Source of the DNA: Bacillota bacterium | GTDB taxonomy: Bacteria > Bacillota > UBA4882 > UBA8346 | Reading direction: 5' to 3' | Length of the DNA stretch: 64,000 nt | Assembly: GCA_023392595.1 (NCBI GenBank) | Contig: JAEVYU010000029.1 | Location: 7,643-71,642, forward strand | Part shown: one piece after another, positions 1-8,040 of the stretch | Numbering within the stretch: position 1 is the stretch's first letter | How the letters are laid out: every line of letters starts with the position of its first letter | The notes under the pieces: model-generated | Told to the model about the DNA's origin: nothing | Database searches by the model: none | Seen by the model: only the letters and a program-made list of their open reading frames with translations | Program-made: the position numbers and the translations under genes

Positions 1-456
1 CCGATCATCCGTTATCGCTTGAATGACATTTTAGTCGAATCAAGCGCTCCCTGCCCTTGCGGTTCGGTCTTTACCGCTTTGGAAAAAATCGAAGGCCGCT
101 GTGATGATATCTTTTACCTTCATTCAAATTCCGAAGCGAAGATGATACCCATCTTTCCCGATTTTTTGCGGAGAGCGGTCTTACAATCGTCACCTGAAAT
201 CACCGAGTACCGGGTGATTCAACGCCATCCGAATTTAATTGAGATTTTACTCAAAGTTCCTGAGCAGGTCCGCCCCATGGTCCAGCTTGAGCTCAATAAA
301 ACTTTGAACCGATTATTTACCAATCTTGGATGTGTTTGTCCCCAAATTATCCATGCTCCTTTGTGTGAACCAAGGGATTTTCATAAAAAGCAGCGCCGCA
401 TTGAAAGAAATTTTAGTCTTGAAGATGACGAACCGATAGAACACCCATCTTTTTAA
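1..456 (+). CDS. F390 synthetase-like adenylate-forming enzyme, C-terminal part (cut by window edge)
   Basis: The frame is open from base 1 and begins PIIRYRLNDI, so the gene starts outside the window and only about the last 150 residues are visible. The stretch 'SAPCPCGSVFTALEKIEGR' followed by 'DDIFYL' is the conserved C-terminal lobe of coenzyme F390 synthetase / phenylacetate-CoA ligase-like enzymes, which activate a carboxylate with ATP. The CPCG pair is typical of that family. The catalytic N-terminal AMP-binding domain is not visible, so the substrate cannot be judged. It ends at TAA 454-456, and a ribosome-binding-like AAAGG follows at once. Confidence 0.7.
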   Translation, partial: PIIRYRLNDILVESSAPCPCGSVFTALEKIEGRCDDIFYLHSNSEAKMIPIFPDFLRRAVLQSSPEITEYRVIQRHPNLIEILLKVPEQVRPMVQLELNKTLNRLFTNLGCVCPQIIHAPLCEPRDFHKKQRRIERNFSLEDDEPIEHPSF

Positions 457-471
457 CAAGAAAGGTTGCCG

Positions 472-579
472 ATGTTCCCCTCGGGCTACAGTTTAGTCGA
501 TTTTTATTTTAAAAGAATTCTTCGTGAAACAGACTTGCCGGATTTCATCTTCGAGTTACCTTCCCCAGCCCCCCGATAA
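472..579 (+). CDS. Small ORF (35 aa) just downstream of the adenylating enzyme; possible gene remnant
   Basis: An ATG at 472 lies about seven bases after AAAGG (461-465). The frame runs 35 codons to TAA. The peptide starts MFPSGYSLVDFYF and ends PSPAPR. I recognise no family. A start signal and codon choice similar to the preceding gene suggest it was the beginning of a longer operon gene that is now truncated. The next 45 bases carry no continuation in any frame I can follow. It could also be a genuine short peptide or chance. Confidence 0.25.
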   Translation: MFPSGYSLVDFYFKRILRETDLPDFIFELPSPAPR

Positions 580-603
580 ATCTAGAGAATAAAAACAATT
601 CTT

Positions 604-617
604 CTCCAAAAATGGAG
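604..617. other. Small perfect hairpin after the 625-900 ORF
   Basis: CTCC-aaaaat-GGAG forms a short stem just beyond the 3' end of the leftward ORF ending at 625. On the minus strand it is followed by a T-rich stretch, so it could act as a weak terminator. Confidence 0.3.
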
Positions 618-624
618 CAATAAG

Positions 625-900
625 TCAATGGATGGGACAATGTCTTGAAAGCCCTATTTGAAACCTAAAATCAATCCGGGGAGCTATGTGGCGATGTACT
701 TCTTGAAAAATATTTATTAATGTGTCAATATTGCCGTTGTAAAAATGATTATTAGCCCAAACATAGTCACCAGTTTCTAAAACTGTAATGCTGTCTTCCT
801 TTGCTTGTTGAAAGCACGCTTCGATTGCCAAAACCCTTTTTTCTGTGGTTTCAAACAAATTATTCATGTTTTTTCCAACCCATTGATGCATTTCATCCAT
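625..900 (-). CDS. Hypothetical protein (91 aa or longer at the N-terminus)
   Basis: A leftward frame encoding about 91 residues from an ATG at 900. The same frame stays open upstream through roughly 20 further residues ending ALIQKSNS, into the repeat at 957-980, so the true start is uncertain or the gene is 5'-truncated. It is soluble and hydrophilic, with a Trp- and His-rich C-terminus. No family is recognised. It is one of several small leftward genes in the eroded block 460-3000, so it may be an accessory gene or a pseudogene. Confidence 0.35.
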   Translation of the reverse strand: MDEMHQWVGKNMNNLFETTEKRVLAIEACFQQAKEDSITVLETGDYVWANNHFYNGNIDTLINIFQEVHRHIAPRIDFRFQIGLSRHCPIH

Positions 901-956
901 ACTATTTGATTTTTGAATGAGTGCGGGAATAAAATAACCAGTGCGTTTCTCGATAT

Positions 957-980
957 CGCCCGAAACAGTAAACCTGTGTT
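957..980. repeat. Direct repeat copy B (24 nt)
   Basis: The 24-nt unit beginning CGCCCGAAACAGT matches 21 of 24 bases with the unit at 1752-1775, and its first 11 bases resemble 2742-2752. All three copies are in the same orientation and lie on the 5' side of small leftward genes. It could be an intergenic repeat, a cassette boundary or a remnant of duplicated sequence. Confidence 0.55.
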
Positions 981-1084
981 ATGTTGATCGTGACCGGTCT
1001 GAACAGCGGGTATTTACTTGATCGCCATCTGAATCACGCTGGTTGGTCGGCTTCTTCAATTTACCAAACCATTTCTTAGCGCCG

Positions 1085-1579
1085 TCAATTTGCTCTCAAA
1101 TATACCAAATAAGTATGTGTAACGTGAAAAATTGAAAATACAATACACGGTAATATATAATGCCATTTAGAATATGTAAAATTAAAATAATATGAATCAG
1201 CCATAAGACTTATTCCTATTAGCCATAAAATAGATAAATATGCAGGTGCTGCAAAACCAAACACACTCTTACTTAACAATAAATCAGGCGCATATATTTG
1301 TAATATCCAAGCGGCAAAATATAAAAATATGCCCAAACTGTAAACTATCAACCCTTGTTTTCCTTGGGTAGTACCAATATTTATCGTAAATAGTAACGGA
1401 AAAACAAATATTATTGTCCTGAACAAATTTTCTCCAAGAAGAAGTAATGAAGGAATACCGGTATTAAAACTTTTCGGATCGTATGCAGATGGTAATTTTG
1501 AAACAAATATAATGTTCCAAGCAAAAATTGGTAACAATGGAATACAGCCATTGGTAAAAATCGCTTTAATTACATTCAT
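1085..1579 (-). CDS. Integral membrane protein of unknown function (164 aa)
   Basis: An ATG at 1579 is preceded on the minus strand by GGAGAAACTCTAC, a good ribosome binding site. The product is very hydrophobic with about four to five membrane segments (near residues 7-27, 45-68, 75-95, 105-128 and 138-160) and short loops. No catalytic motif is visible. The coding strand is AT-rich compared with the housekeeping genes to the right, which fits acquired DNA. I do not recognise the family. Confidence 0.5.
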   Translation of the reverse strand: MNVIKAIFTNGCIPLLPIFAWNIIFVSKLPSAYDPKSFNTGIPSLLLLGENLFRTIIFVFPLLFTINIGTTQGKQGLIVYSLGIFLYFAAWILQIYAPDLLLSKSVFGFAAPAYLSILWLIGISLMADSYYFNFTYSKWHYILPCIVFSIFHVTHTYLVYLRAN

Positions 1580-1745
1580 GTAGAGTTTCTCCTTACTCCA
1601 TTCATTTATAAATTTTTATATCACTTGCTTTAGGAATGCTTTCACATGTTTTTAAGGGAGTGCCCATGGAAGGACCAACAACTTGAGTTAACTTCTCGAA
1701 TTTGCTTTATAAATTATCTTTCTTCTTTGAATCTGCTTCGTCGAA

Positions 1746-1798
1746 TCACCGCGCCCAAAACAGTGAACCTATGTTGAACTAACCCGCTACCGCGGTGA
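1746..1798. repeat. 8-bp inverted repeat enclosing direct repeat copy A
   Basis: TCACCGCG (1746-1753) and CGCGGTGA (1791-1798) are perfect inverted copies. Between them lies the 24-nt repeat unit 1752-1775, 21/24 identical to 957-980. A folded site of this kind could be a recombination site, but no attC consensus core is clear. Confidence 0.5.
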
Positions 1799-1844
1799 CT
1801 TTAGTTGCTTGCTTTAGACCCTACATTTGACTCATCAATTTCTG

Positions 1845-2021
1845 CTAATTGTTGCCCAAATAAGTTAAAAGTGGGACCCCTAATTTATTTACTTTTTTCA
1901 TAAAAATCAACGAAACATTGTGTACTTCTCTTATTGATGTTTCAACATAACCTAAATTTTTATAAAAATATTTATTCCTTTTATCATTTTCACCAGTAAA
2001 AATCTCATATGCTTCCAATCT
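1845..2021 (-). pseudogene. C-terminal remnant of a GNAT acetyltransferase
   Basis: The leftward frame from about 2021 reads ARLEAYEIFTGENDKRN and then FYKNLGYVE, which matches the last third of Gcn5-related N-acetyltransferases: the R-L-E strand, then the 'Y..LGY' motif near the C-terminus. The acetyl-CoA binding loop and everything before it are missing, and the sequence joins directly to a different gene's N-terminus at about 2025. It is therefore a fusion of two gene fragments and is not expected to be active. Confidence 0.55.
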
Positions 2022-2029
2022 GGCAAATA

Positions 2030-2146
2030 TTATTGGGACCGAGATGAGCACGGACAGATCCGGGCGTTCATTTTTAACTTTTCTGCGGTTGCAATAAATA
2101 CAGGGCATTCATTATACAAAAATCCGCAGTATGACATGTACTCCAT
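2030..2146 (-). pseudogene. N-terminal remnant of a DUF3795-like Cys-rich protein
   Basis: On the minus strand GAGGGAATAAAGT precedes an ATG at 2146, and the frame reads MEYMSYCGFLYNECPVFIAT. The pattern S-Y-C-G-x5-E-C-P-x3-A-T is the start of DUF3795 proteins. After about 28 residues the frame loses similarity and stops at 2030, where a GNAT remnant begins in another frame. The intact start signal with a missing body marks a deletion that fused two neighbours. Confidence 0.5.
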
Positions 2147-2157
2147 ACTTTATTCCC

Positions 2158-2718
2158 TCACATCGGTTTTTTATTTTCATTCAGTCGTCCAATAATCTTT
2201 TCAAGTCTCTTTATTCTCGTTTCCTTTTTTTTGGCATCGAAATACAACGCTGTATATGTTTTTTTAACAGAAACCGGCATTTTCATAAAGTTCGACAGTG
2301 CTAATTCGGAACCAGACAAAGCGCTTATTAAGATATCAATCTGTTCATCAGTTATTGGTTCAGCTTTAGCTGTATCCCAGGTACCACTCTTTTTTGCTTG
2401 TTCAATCGCGGCTATACCGTATTTTGTCATTTTACCGTTTTCAATCAGAATATTTGCCAAATTTTTATTTTTTTCTGACCATTGACTACCTTTTCTACGT
2501 GGCGTAAATCTCTTTAAATATTTTCCTTCATCAATGCTTTTGAATTGCCCATCAATCCAACCAACACACAATGCTTCTTCCAGTGCCTCATCAGGCATAA
2601 TAGTTTTAAGTTTACCTGCTTTTCCAAAAACCATCCAGATTACATCGCTAATATTATGATTTTCTATAAGCCAATTTCTAAACTCCGCTCTATTTTTAAA
2701 TATTATTTCATCATTCAT
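2158..2718 (-). CDS. YdeI/OmdA family protein
   Basis: This 186-residue protein has the YdeI (bacteriocin-protection, OmpD-associated) family layout: an N-terminal 'F..WL..NH....' helix, 'EALEEALCVGWIDGQ', 'RFTPRRKGSQWSEKN' and a Lys/Arg-rich C-terminus. The internal ATG at 2718 is chosen because GGAGG stands seven bases before it; the upstream ATG at 2748 has no such site. Its biochemical role is unsettled in the family. It is the only clearly intact known gene in the eroded left block. Confidence 0.75.
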   Translation of the reverse strand: MNDEIIFKNRAEFRNWLIENHNISDVIWMVFGKAGKLKTIMPDEALEEALCVGWIDGQFKSIDEGKYLKRFTPRRKGSQWSEKNKNLANILIENGKMTKYGIAAIEQAKKSGTWDTAKAEPITDEQIDILISALSGSELALSNFMKMPVSVKKTYTALYFDAKKKETRIKRLEKIIGRLNENKKPM

Positions 2719-2741
2719 CTTTAATCCTCCATTTGGATGGT

Positions 2742-2752
2742 CGCCCAAAACA
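2742..2752. repeat. Short third copy of the CGCCCAAAACA repeat
   Basis: Eleven bases identical to the first part of repeat copy A (1752-1775), in the same orientation and just 5' of the YdeI gene. See the copies at 957-980 and 1752-1775. Confidence 0.4.
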
Positions 2753-3081
2753 AAATACTTTCAGACCTTCTTTCGTTAAGACCGTGCCCGCGATGGACTA
2801 GCCGAAGGATGGTTTTGCGGAGATCTATTGCGTTCCATCCTCATATCCCATCCCCGCGCCTATCCGATACGGCATAGGTCGTATCGGAAAACTTCGAAAA
2901 TGTTTCTACGACCCAGCCTTTATCCCAAGCAACCGTCCAAAGCACTCTCTATCGAACCGCCTACCCTGTTTGTTTCCCTGTGTTAAATTTTTCATCAAAA
3001 AAAACATTCTGCATTTACCTATAATTCCCTGCCATTCATCAATTCGCCGGAAATATTCAAAAACACCCCATGAAAACGAAA
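2749..3081. other. Gene-poor spacer with one strong hairpin
   Basis: I see no credible gene between the YdeI gene and the EF-G terminator. CCGATACG (2864-2871) pairs with CGTATCGG (2880-2887) over an 8-base loop to give a stable 8-bp stem without a T-run, so its role is unknown. Confidence 0.5.
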
Positions 3082-3109
3082 AAAGGAGCGGTTTCGCCAC
3101 CACTCCTTT
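3082..3109 (-). terminator. Rho-independent terminator of the EF-G gene
   Basis: On the minus strand an 11-bp stem AAAGGAGTGGT / ACCGCTCCTTT with a 6-base loop is followed by TTTT, about 27 bases after the EF-G stop codon. Confidence 0.85.
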
Positions 3110-3135
3110 GATTATTCATCCATTGCCGGCTTGCC

Positions 3136-5220
3136 CTATTCCTCTTCCACCACCATGTGTTTCTTGGCTTCGGCGATAATGGCTTCGGCCTGGTGAGGCG
3201 GAACTTCTTCATAATGATCAAATTCCATTGAAAACTCTCCGCGGCCCTGAGTCATGGATCGCAAATCAATCGCATATTTACCCAGTTCCGACTGGGGCGC
3301 GAGAGCCTTAACAACCTGGGAGCGGCCATCCCGCTCCATCCCTAAAATTTTGCCCCGTTTTTTATTGAGATCGCCGATAATGTCTCCCATATCTTCTTCC
3401 GGCATAACCACTTCCATCCGCATGACCGGTTCCAACAGGATCGGTTTGGCTTCCATAAAACCTTTCTTAAAACCCAGGGAAGCGGCAATTTTAAAGGCCA
3501 TTTCCGAAGAATCCACCGGATGATAAGACCCGTCGTAAAGGGCAACCCGGATGTCGATTACGGGGTAACCTGCGAGAACCCCTTTTTCCAAAGACTCATG
3601 AAGCCCTTTTTCCACCGCCGGTATGTAGTTGCGCGGCACGGAACCGCCAAAGATTTTATCGACAAACTCAAAACCCGAACCGGCGGGAAGAGGACTCATC
3701 TCCAACCAGACATGGCCGTACTGGCCTCTGCCGCCGCTCTGTTTTTTATGTTTCCCCTCGGCCTTGACCGTACCTTTAATGGTTTCCTTGTAGCTGATTT
3801 TAGGTGTTTTTAGGGTGACGTCGACACCGAATTTTTTATGGAGTTTGCTGGTGATGATTTCAATATGCAGATCGCCGATACCGGAAGCGATGATTTCATG
3901 GGTAATCTTGTCTTTGTAAACTTCAAAAGTAAGATCCTCCTCCGTAAGACGGGCCAAGCCGGTGCCGATTTTATCTTCGTCCCCTTTCGCTTTGGGCTCA
4001 ACGGCCAGCGACAACTTGGGTTTGGGAAACTGAATCGGGTTGAAAACAACCGGTTTATCCTTGTCGCATAAAGTATTGTTGGTAAAAGTATCCTGCAACT
4101 TCGCCACAGCCCCGATATCGCCGGCGCCCAACTCCGTAACGGGTTCCTGGGTTTTACCCTTGATCATAAACAACTGGCCAATCCGTTCCATTGCTCCTTT
4201 GCTGGCATTAAAAACCTGGGAATCGGATTTGATGACTCCGGAAAAAACCTTAAAGAGAGTTAATTTTCCGACAAACGGGTCAGCCATGGTTTTAAATACC
4301 AAGGCCGAGAAAGGCTCGCTTTCCGAAGGTTTACGTTTTTCCTCCCCTTTGGTCACCGGATTGATCCCTGTGACTTCCCCCCGGTCCGCCGGGGAAGGCA
4401 AAAATCCGGCAGCCACATCAAGGATATTGGGAATGCCGATTTGTTTCAATGAGGAACAGGCGAGAACCGGAACCAATTTCCCGCTGATGGTTCCTTTTCT
4501 GGCTCCGATCTGTATTTCTTCCTGAGTAAGGGTTTGGCCGTCCAAATATTTGGTCAGCAAATCGTCATCCGTTTCAGCCACGGCTTCCATCAGCATGGTC
4601 TTATATTCTTCAATTGCCGGGATTATTTCGGAAGGGATCGGTTTTTCAACGACTTTTCCGCCCTCCATCATCAATGCCTGATTCTTTAAAATGTCCACGA
4701 CACCCTGGAATTTTTCAGCAGCTCCGATGGGAATTTGAAGGGGGATAATATTTTTCCCCAATTGCTCCCGGAGAGCTTTTACGGCTCCGTCAAAATTGGC
4801 ATTTTCACGGTCCATTTTATTCACTACGATGAAGCGGGCCAAATTTTCTTCATCCGCATAATTCCAGGCTTTTTCGGTGCCCACTTCGACTCCGGATACC
4901 GCGCAGACTACGATGCAAGCCGAATCAGCAGCCCGGACCGCGCTTTTGACTTCTCCGACAAAATCAAAAAAACCGGGAGTATCCATCAAATTAATTTTAT
5001 GATCTTTATATTCTAAAGGGGCAATTGCTGAGGCGATACTGATTTTTCTTTTTACTTCTTCGGGGTCGTGATCCATGGTCGAGGTACCATCGTCCACTTT
5101 GCCAAAACGATCAACCGCTTTCGTCGAAAAAAGCATAGCTTCGGCCAGCATGGTTTTACCGCAACCGCCATGGCCCAATAGGACTAAATTACGAATTTGT
5201 TCCACTTTGAATTTCTTCAT
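3136..5220 (-). CDS. fusA: Elongation factor G-like GTPase (EF-G paralogue)
   Basis: A full-length 694-residue translational GTPase. The G1 loop GHGGCGKT (residues 17-24), switch-II DTPG (near 79-82) and NKMD (near 134-137) are intact, followed by EF-G domains II to V, including 'SGGRGQYGHVW' in domain IV. The P-loop departs from the classic AHVDHGKT of the main EF-G, as is usual for the second, EF-G2-type paralogue of Clostridia and thermophiles. It stands alone rather than in a str operon (no rpsL/rpsG/tuf nearby), which also points to a paralogue. Its role may be ribosome translocation or recycling. GGAGG stands six bases before the ATG. Confidence 0.9.
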   Translation of the reverse strand: MKKFKVEQIRNLVLLGHGGCGKTMLAEAMLFSTKAVDRFGKVDDGTSTMDHDPEEVKRKISIASAIAPLEYKDHKINLMDTPGFFDFVGEVKSAVRAADSACIVVCAVSGVEVGTEKAWNYADEENLARFIVVNKMDRENANFDGAVKALREQLGKNIIPLQIPIGAAEKFQGVVDILKNQALMMEGGKVVEKPIPSEIIPAIEEYKTMLMEAVAETDDDLLTKYLDGQTLTQEEIQIGARKGTISGKLVPVLACSSLKQIGIPNILDVAAGFLPSPADRGEVTGINPVTKGEEKRKPSESEPFSALVFKTMADPFVGKLTLFKVFSGVIKSDSQVFNASKGAMERIGQLFMIKGKTQEPVTELGAGDIGAVAKLQDTFTNNTLCDKDKPVVFNPIQFPKPKLSLAVEPKAKGDEDKIGTGLARLTEEDLTFEVYKDKITHEIIASGIGDLHIEIITSKLHKKFGVDVTLKTPKISYKETIKGTVKAEGKHKKQSGGRGQYGHVWLEMSPLPAGSGFEFVDKIFGGSVPRNYIPAVEKGLHESLEKGVLAGYPVIDIRVALYDGSYHPVDSSEMAFKIAASLGFKKGFMEAKPILLEPVMRMEVVMPEEDMGDIIGDLNKKRGKILGMERDGRSQVVKALAPQSELGKYAIDLRSMTQGRGEFSMEFDHYEEVPPHQAEAIIAEAKKHMVVEEE

Positions 5221-5267
5221 CGATACCCTCCTTCATAATTATCCGAGCACTTAAATTCGACAATTTG

Positions 5268-5295
5268 ATTATATTTCAGTAAATGATTTGTTAAA
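5268..5295 (-). promoter_or_regulatory. Sigma-A-like promoter of the EF-G gene
   Basis: On the minus strand TTTAAC (5290-5295), a 16-base spacer and a perfect TATAAT (5268-5273) lie about 48 bases before the EF-G start codon. The -10 is strong and the -35 weak. Confidence 0.5.
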
Positions 5296-5578
5296 GATTC
5301 GATTTTCCTTTACCTATTTCCTCCCTCGATGGAAAATTTTCGGATCAGGAATAAAACGAGTCTCAGCTGGCATAATAAATACAGAGTTCCAACCGGCGTT
5401 GAAGACGGTCAACCCTGGAGTGTAGTTTTTGGGCGCTTCAAATTGGGAAGCATGATGAGGGGGCAGACGATTCTGTTCCACAACTCATCACAGTCGACTG
5501 GATAAGGGTGATTTTTTGGCTTTTATCTTCGGTGCATGCACGGCTGCGGTCTTCAATCGTCGGCTTTGGGGGGACTTC
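5296..5578. other. Intergenic stretch without recognisable gene
   Basis: Between the EF-G promoter and the BofC-domain gene I find no frame with a ribosome binding site and no recognisable RNA. The DNA is more GC-rich in its left half, so a decayed gene is possible. Confidence 0.4.
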
Positions 5579-5604
5579 AACCCGTCTATAAAAATAGACG
5601 GGTT
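5579..5604 (-). terminator. Hairpin after the BofC-domain gene
   Basis: AACCCGTCTAT and ATAGACGGGTT form an 11-bp stem directly behind the stop codon of the leftward gene at 5607. The T-run after the stem is poor, so termination is likely but not certain. Confidence 0.55.
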
Positions 5605-5606
5605 CA

Positions 5607-6155
5607 TTAATTCATAATCAAACCTTTTAATCCCTCAATCAATTGCAATTTCTCCCCCTCGGTTTTAAAAGGAATTCCTTTGCGAAGATCTTCCAATTCC
5701 AACGGAGGCAATTTTTCAACGGAAATTTCAATTTTTTCCAAAACCGGACCTGGAGTAGCGGGCGTTCCCCTCATGATCGCGACCTCATTTCCGCTGATTC
5801 CCAAAAATTTATGGTTGCGGCAATTGGGGCAATAATCCTCAACCGTAACCACATAAACATAATGATTTTCCTCAGCTTTTTTTAATGTAAAGCTGTGATT
5901 GCCTTCGGCTGCGTTTTTCAAATCTTTCAGTGACGGATAGGATTGATTGAATCCATCGTGATGTCCGCATAAATTGTAGGTCCTTTCCAGTTCCAAATTC
6001 CATTGTTGCCCTGCCGAAGTTAAAGCCGGATCCCTCGTTTTCGACATCAATTTTTGAAACAGTGGTCCCCGGCTTATGAAAAATACGGCGACAATGGTCA
6101 GCAGAGATAAAATGGAAATTCGGACCAAGGTCAAAGCTCTTTTGGATAACTTCAA
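5607..6155 (-). CDS. bofC: BofC C-terminal-domain protein
   Basis: About 182 residues. An N-terminal membrane anchor or signal (near residues 8-28, ISILSLLTIVAVFF) is followed by a Cys pair region ('YCPNC') and by 'HKFLGISGNEVAIMRG', which is the BofC C-terminal domain. BofC acts outside the forespore membrane, restraining the SpoIVB protease that leads to sigma-K activation. A TTG start at 6155 is chosen because AAAGGTGGG lies eight bases upstream; a further upstream TTG at 6188 lacks a site. Its presence is evidence for an endospore former. The match is to the domain, so exact BofC function is inferred. Confidence 0.65.
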   Translation of the reverse strand: MKLSKRALTLVRISILSLLTIVAVFFISRGPLFQKLMSKTRDPALTSAGQQWNLELERTYNLCGHHDGFNQSYPSLKDLKNAAEGNHSFTLKKAEENHYVYVVTVEDYCPNCRNHKFLGISGNEVAIMRGTPATPGPVLEKIEISVEKLPPLELEDLRKGIPFKTEGEKLQLIEGLKGLIMN

Positions 6156-6332
6156 GTTAAGCCCACCTTTCAGGGGTAGCTTAACCAAAACCAGGAAAAA
6201 TATTTAAATGATCAGGGTTGATGTTTTAATCCGTTAATAACCTATGGCCAATCGCGAGGATGTATGACGGAAAAAAAGATTGTCCGATACCAAAGGGTTG
6301 ATTCCAGGCATATGCGGGTAAGAAGTTACTGC

Positions 6333-6857
6333 TTACTTTTCCTCAAAATCCTTATATAACAAACTGGGCTGAATTCCGGTATTATTTTGATATTTATTGC
6401 TTTGATATTTTTGATAATCTCCTGCAAGCGTATGGTAGTAAATCTGGCAAATTTCCACGCCCGGATAAATTTTGATGGGCTGAATGCAAAACATCTCCAG
6501 AGTCCAGTAGCCGCTAAACCCAACATCACCAAAACCGGCCGTGATATGAATGAATAAGCCAAGCCGTCCGATGGAAGAACGCCCTTCCAGCATTGGCACA
6601 TATTTATCGGTGCTGGTATATTCGAGTGTTCTTCCAAGGTACAACTCCCCGGGTCTTAGGATAAATCCGTCTTCGGGAATGATAATTTTCCGGGTTGGGT
6701 TGGGCCGCTTCATGTCCAGGAGGGTCCCTTCATAAACTAATAATTCGTTATAGAGGCGTAAGTTATAGCTATTAGGGTTTAAAAGCTTATTAACAAAAGG
6801 ATCGATAATTATTTCTTTTCCAAGTTTATTTTTAATTTCCAGGCCAGATAAAATCAT
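6333..6857 (-). CDS. dcd: dCTP deaminase (possibly dUMP-forming)
   Basis: The 174-residue protein begins MILSGLEIKNKL and carries EGRSSIGRLG and 'HITAGFGDVGFSGYWTLE', the diagnostic Dcd signature. The final Glu is the catalytic general base of the deaminase, and the Ser-Ser-x-Gly-Arg loop binds the triphosphate. It makes dUTP or dUMP for thymidylate synthesis. Monofunctional and bifunctional forms cannot be separated here by eye. It is divergently arranged with the RNA methyltransferase at 7051. Confidence 0.9.
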   Translation of the reverse strand: MILSGLEIKNKLGKEIIIDPFVNKLLNPNSYNLRLYNELLVYEGTLLDMKRPNPTRKIIIPEDGFILRPGELYLGRTLEYTSTDKYVPMLEGRSSIGRLGLFIHITAGFGDVGFSGYWTLEMFCIQPIKIYPGVEICQIYYHTLAGDYQKYQSNKYQNNTGIQPSLLYKDFEEK

Positions 6858-6978
6858 GAGTAATCATCCTTTTTTCACACGCCAAATTTGATCATTTATT
6901 CTGCTTTGCCAATTGATTTCCTCCCAAAGGGTTTCGGTTGCAGCTGGTTTTTAGGATGGTGAATTTCGCCAATTGGTG

Positions 6979-6984
6979 TATAAT
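6979..6984 (+). promoter_or_regulatory. Candidate -10 box for the NSUN methyltransferase gene
   Basis: A TATAAT about 70 bases before the start at 7051, inside GGTGTATAATATAA. No good -35 is visible at 16-18 bases, so the call is tentative. Confidence 0.35.
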
Positions 6985-7050
6985 ATAAAAAGCCCATTGC
7001 ATTTTGAGCTTATTATAAAAAAACATTAATTTTCTTTGCCGAGGTCATTC

Positions 7051-8034
7051 ATGAAATCCTTTCGCCAACTGCTCCAAAAATTGCCCCCCGAATTTCTTGA
7101 GCGGATTCAAAACGAGTATGATCCTTTAAAAGCTGAAAAAATCCTCAACGGCATGATGGTTGAGCGACCTGTAACTTTACGGGTCAACACTTTAAAAACC
7201 AATGTCCGGGAAATCATGAAAGTCTTCCAGAAAGATAATATTAAATTCGACAGAGTTCTCTGGTACAACGATGCTTTGATCATTAAAAACATCCGTGAAA
7301 CCCAACTGGAAAAACACTCGTTATATCAGGAAGGTCATATTTACCTGCAAAGCCTCTCCAGTATGCTTCCGCCTTTAGTCCTTGATCCAAAACCGGGCGA
7401 GCGGGTTCTGGACCTTACGGCCGCTCCCGGCAGTAAAAGTACCCAACTGGCGGCGCTCATGAATAATCAGGGGTTCATCCTGGCCAATGAAATTAATGAG
7501 TTAAGAGTGGAAAGACTAAAGTACAATTGCGAAAAACAAGGGGCTTCCATCATTCAAGTCCGCCACGGGGACGGAAAAAGGCTCGAAGAAAACTATGAGC
7601 AGTATTTTGATGCGGTACTGCTGGATGCGCCCTGTAGCGGAGAAGGCTTGTTCTTAGCCGGTGATCCGAAAACCTACCGTTTCTGGAATCCCAAAAGAGT
7701 CCGGGAACTAGCCGGGGAACAAAAAAAATTGCTGCGAACGGCTCTCTGGGCTTTAAAACCGGGAGGTACCCTTGTTTATTCCACCTGTACCCTATCAAGC
7801 AGTGAAAATGAACTCGTTCTGGATTGGGCTTTCGAAAAATACGGCTCGGAGTTGAGCGTTGAAGCCATCAACGGATACCCTTCCATACCCGGCAGCGGAC
7901 CTGGAATCGCTGTGGGAGATTTTTCAAAACCTCACCGCCAAAAATATCTGCGGCTTGACCCGGGTCAGGTTATGGAGGGTTTTTTTGTGGCCAAGTTGCG
8001 TAAAGGGAAAAGGAACACCGGTATTGCAGACTAA
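7051..8034 (+). CDS. NSUN/RsmF-type RNA (cytosine-5) methyltransferase
   Basis: About 327 residues with the Rossmann SAM-binding motif 'VLDLTAAPGSKSTQLAAL', 'LANEIN', and both cysteines of the m5C mechanism: DAPCSGEG (motif IV) and 'YSTCTLSSSENE' (motif VI). It methylates cytosine in rRNA or tRNA. The family includes RsmB and RsmF; no NusB domain is present, so RsmF/NSUN-like is the better class. The ATG at 7051 has GAGG six bases before it, better than the TTG at 7036. It ends 6 bases before the convergent cyclase gene. Confidence 0.85.
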   Translation: MKSFRQLLQKLPPEFLERIQNEYDPLKAEKILNGMMVERPVTLRVNTLKTNVREIMKVFQKDNIKFDRVLWYNDALIIKNIRETQLEKHSLYQEGHIYLQSLSSMLPPLVLDPKPGERVLDLTAAPGSKSTQLAALMNNQGFILANEINELRVERLKYNCEKQGASIIQVRHGDGKRLEENYEQYFDAVLLDAPCSGEGLFLAGDPKTYRFWNPKRVRELAGEQKKLLRTALWALKPGGTLVYSTCTLSSSENELVLDWAFEKYGSELSVEAINGYPSIPGSGPGIAVGDFSKPHRQKYLRLDPGQVMEGFFVAKLRKGKRNTGIAD

Positions 8035-8040
8035 AGAAAG

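Noticed and set aside
1746..1798. True integron attC site
   Set aside because: An inverted repeat is present, but the RYYYAAC/GTTRRRY core sites and an integrase gene are not seen.
4040..4525. A 161-codon plus-strand open frame inside the EF-G gene
   Set aside because: Antisense to conserved EF-G domains with no ribosome site or family similarity.
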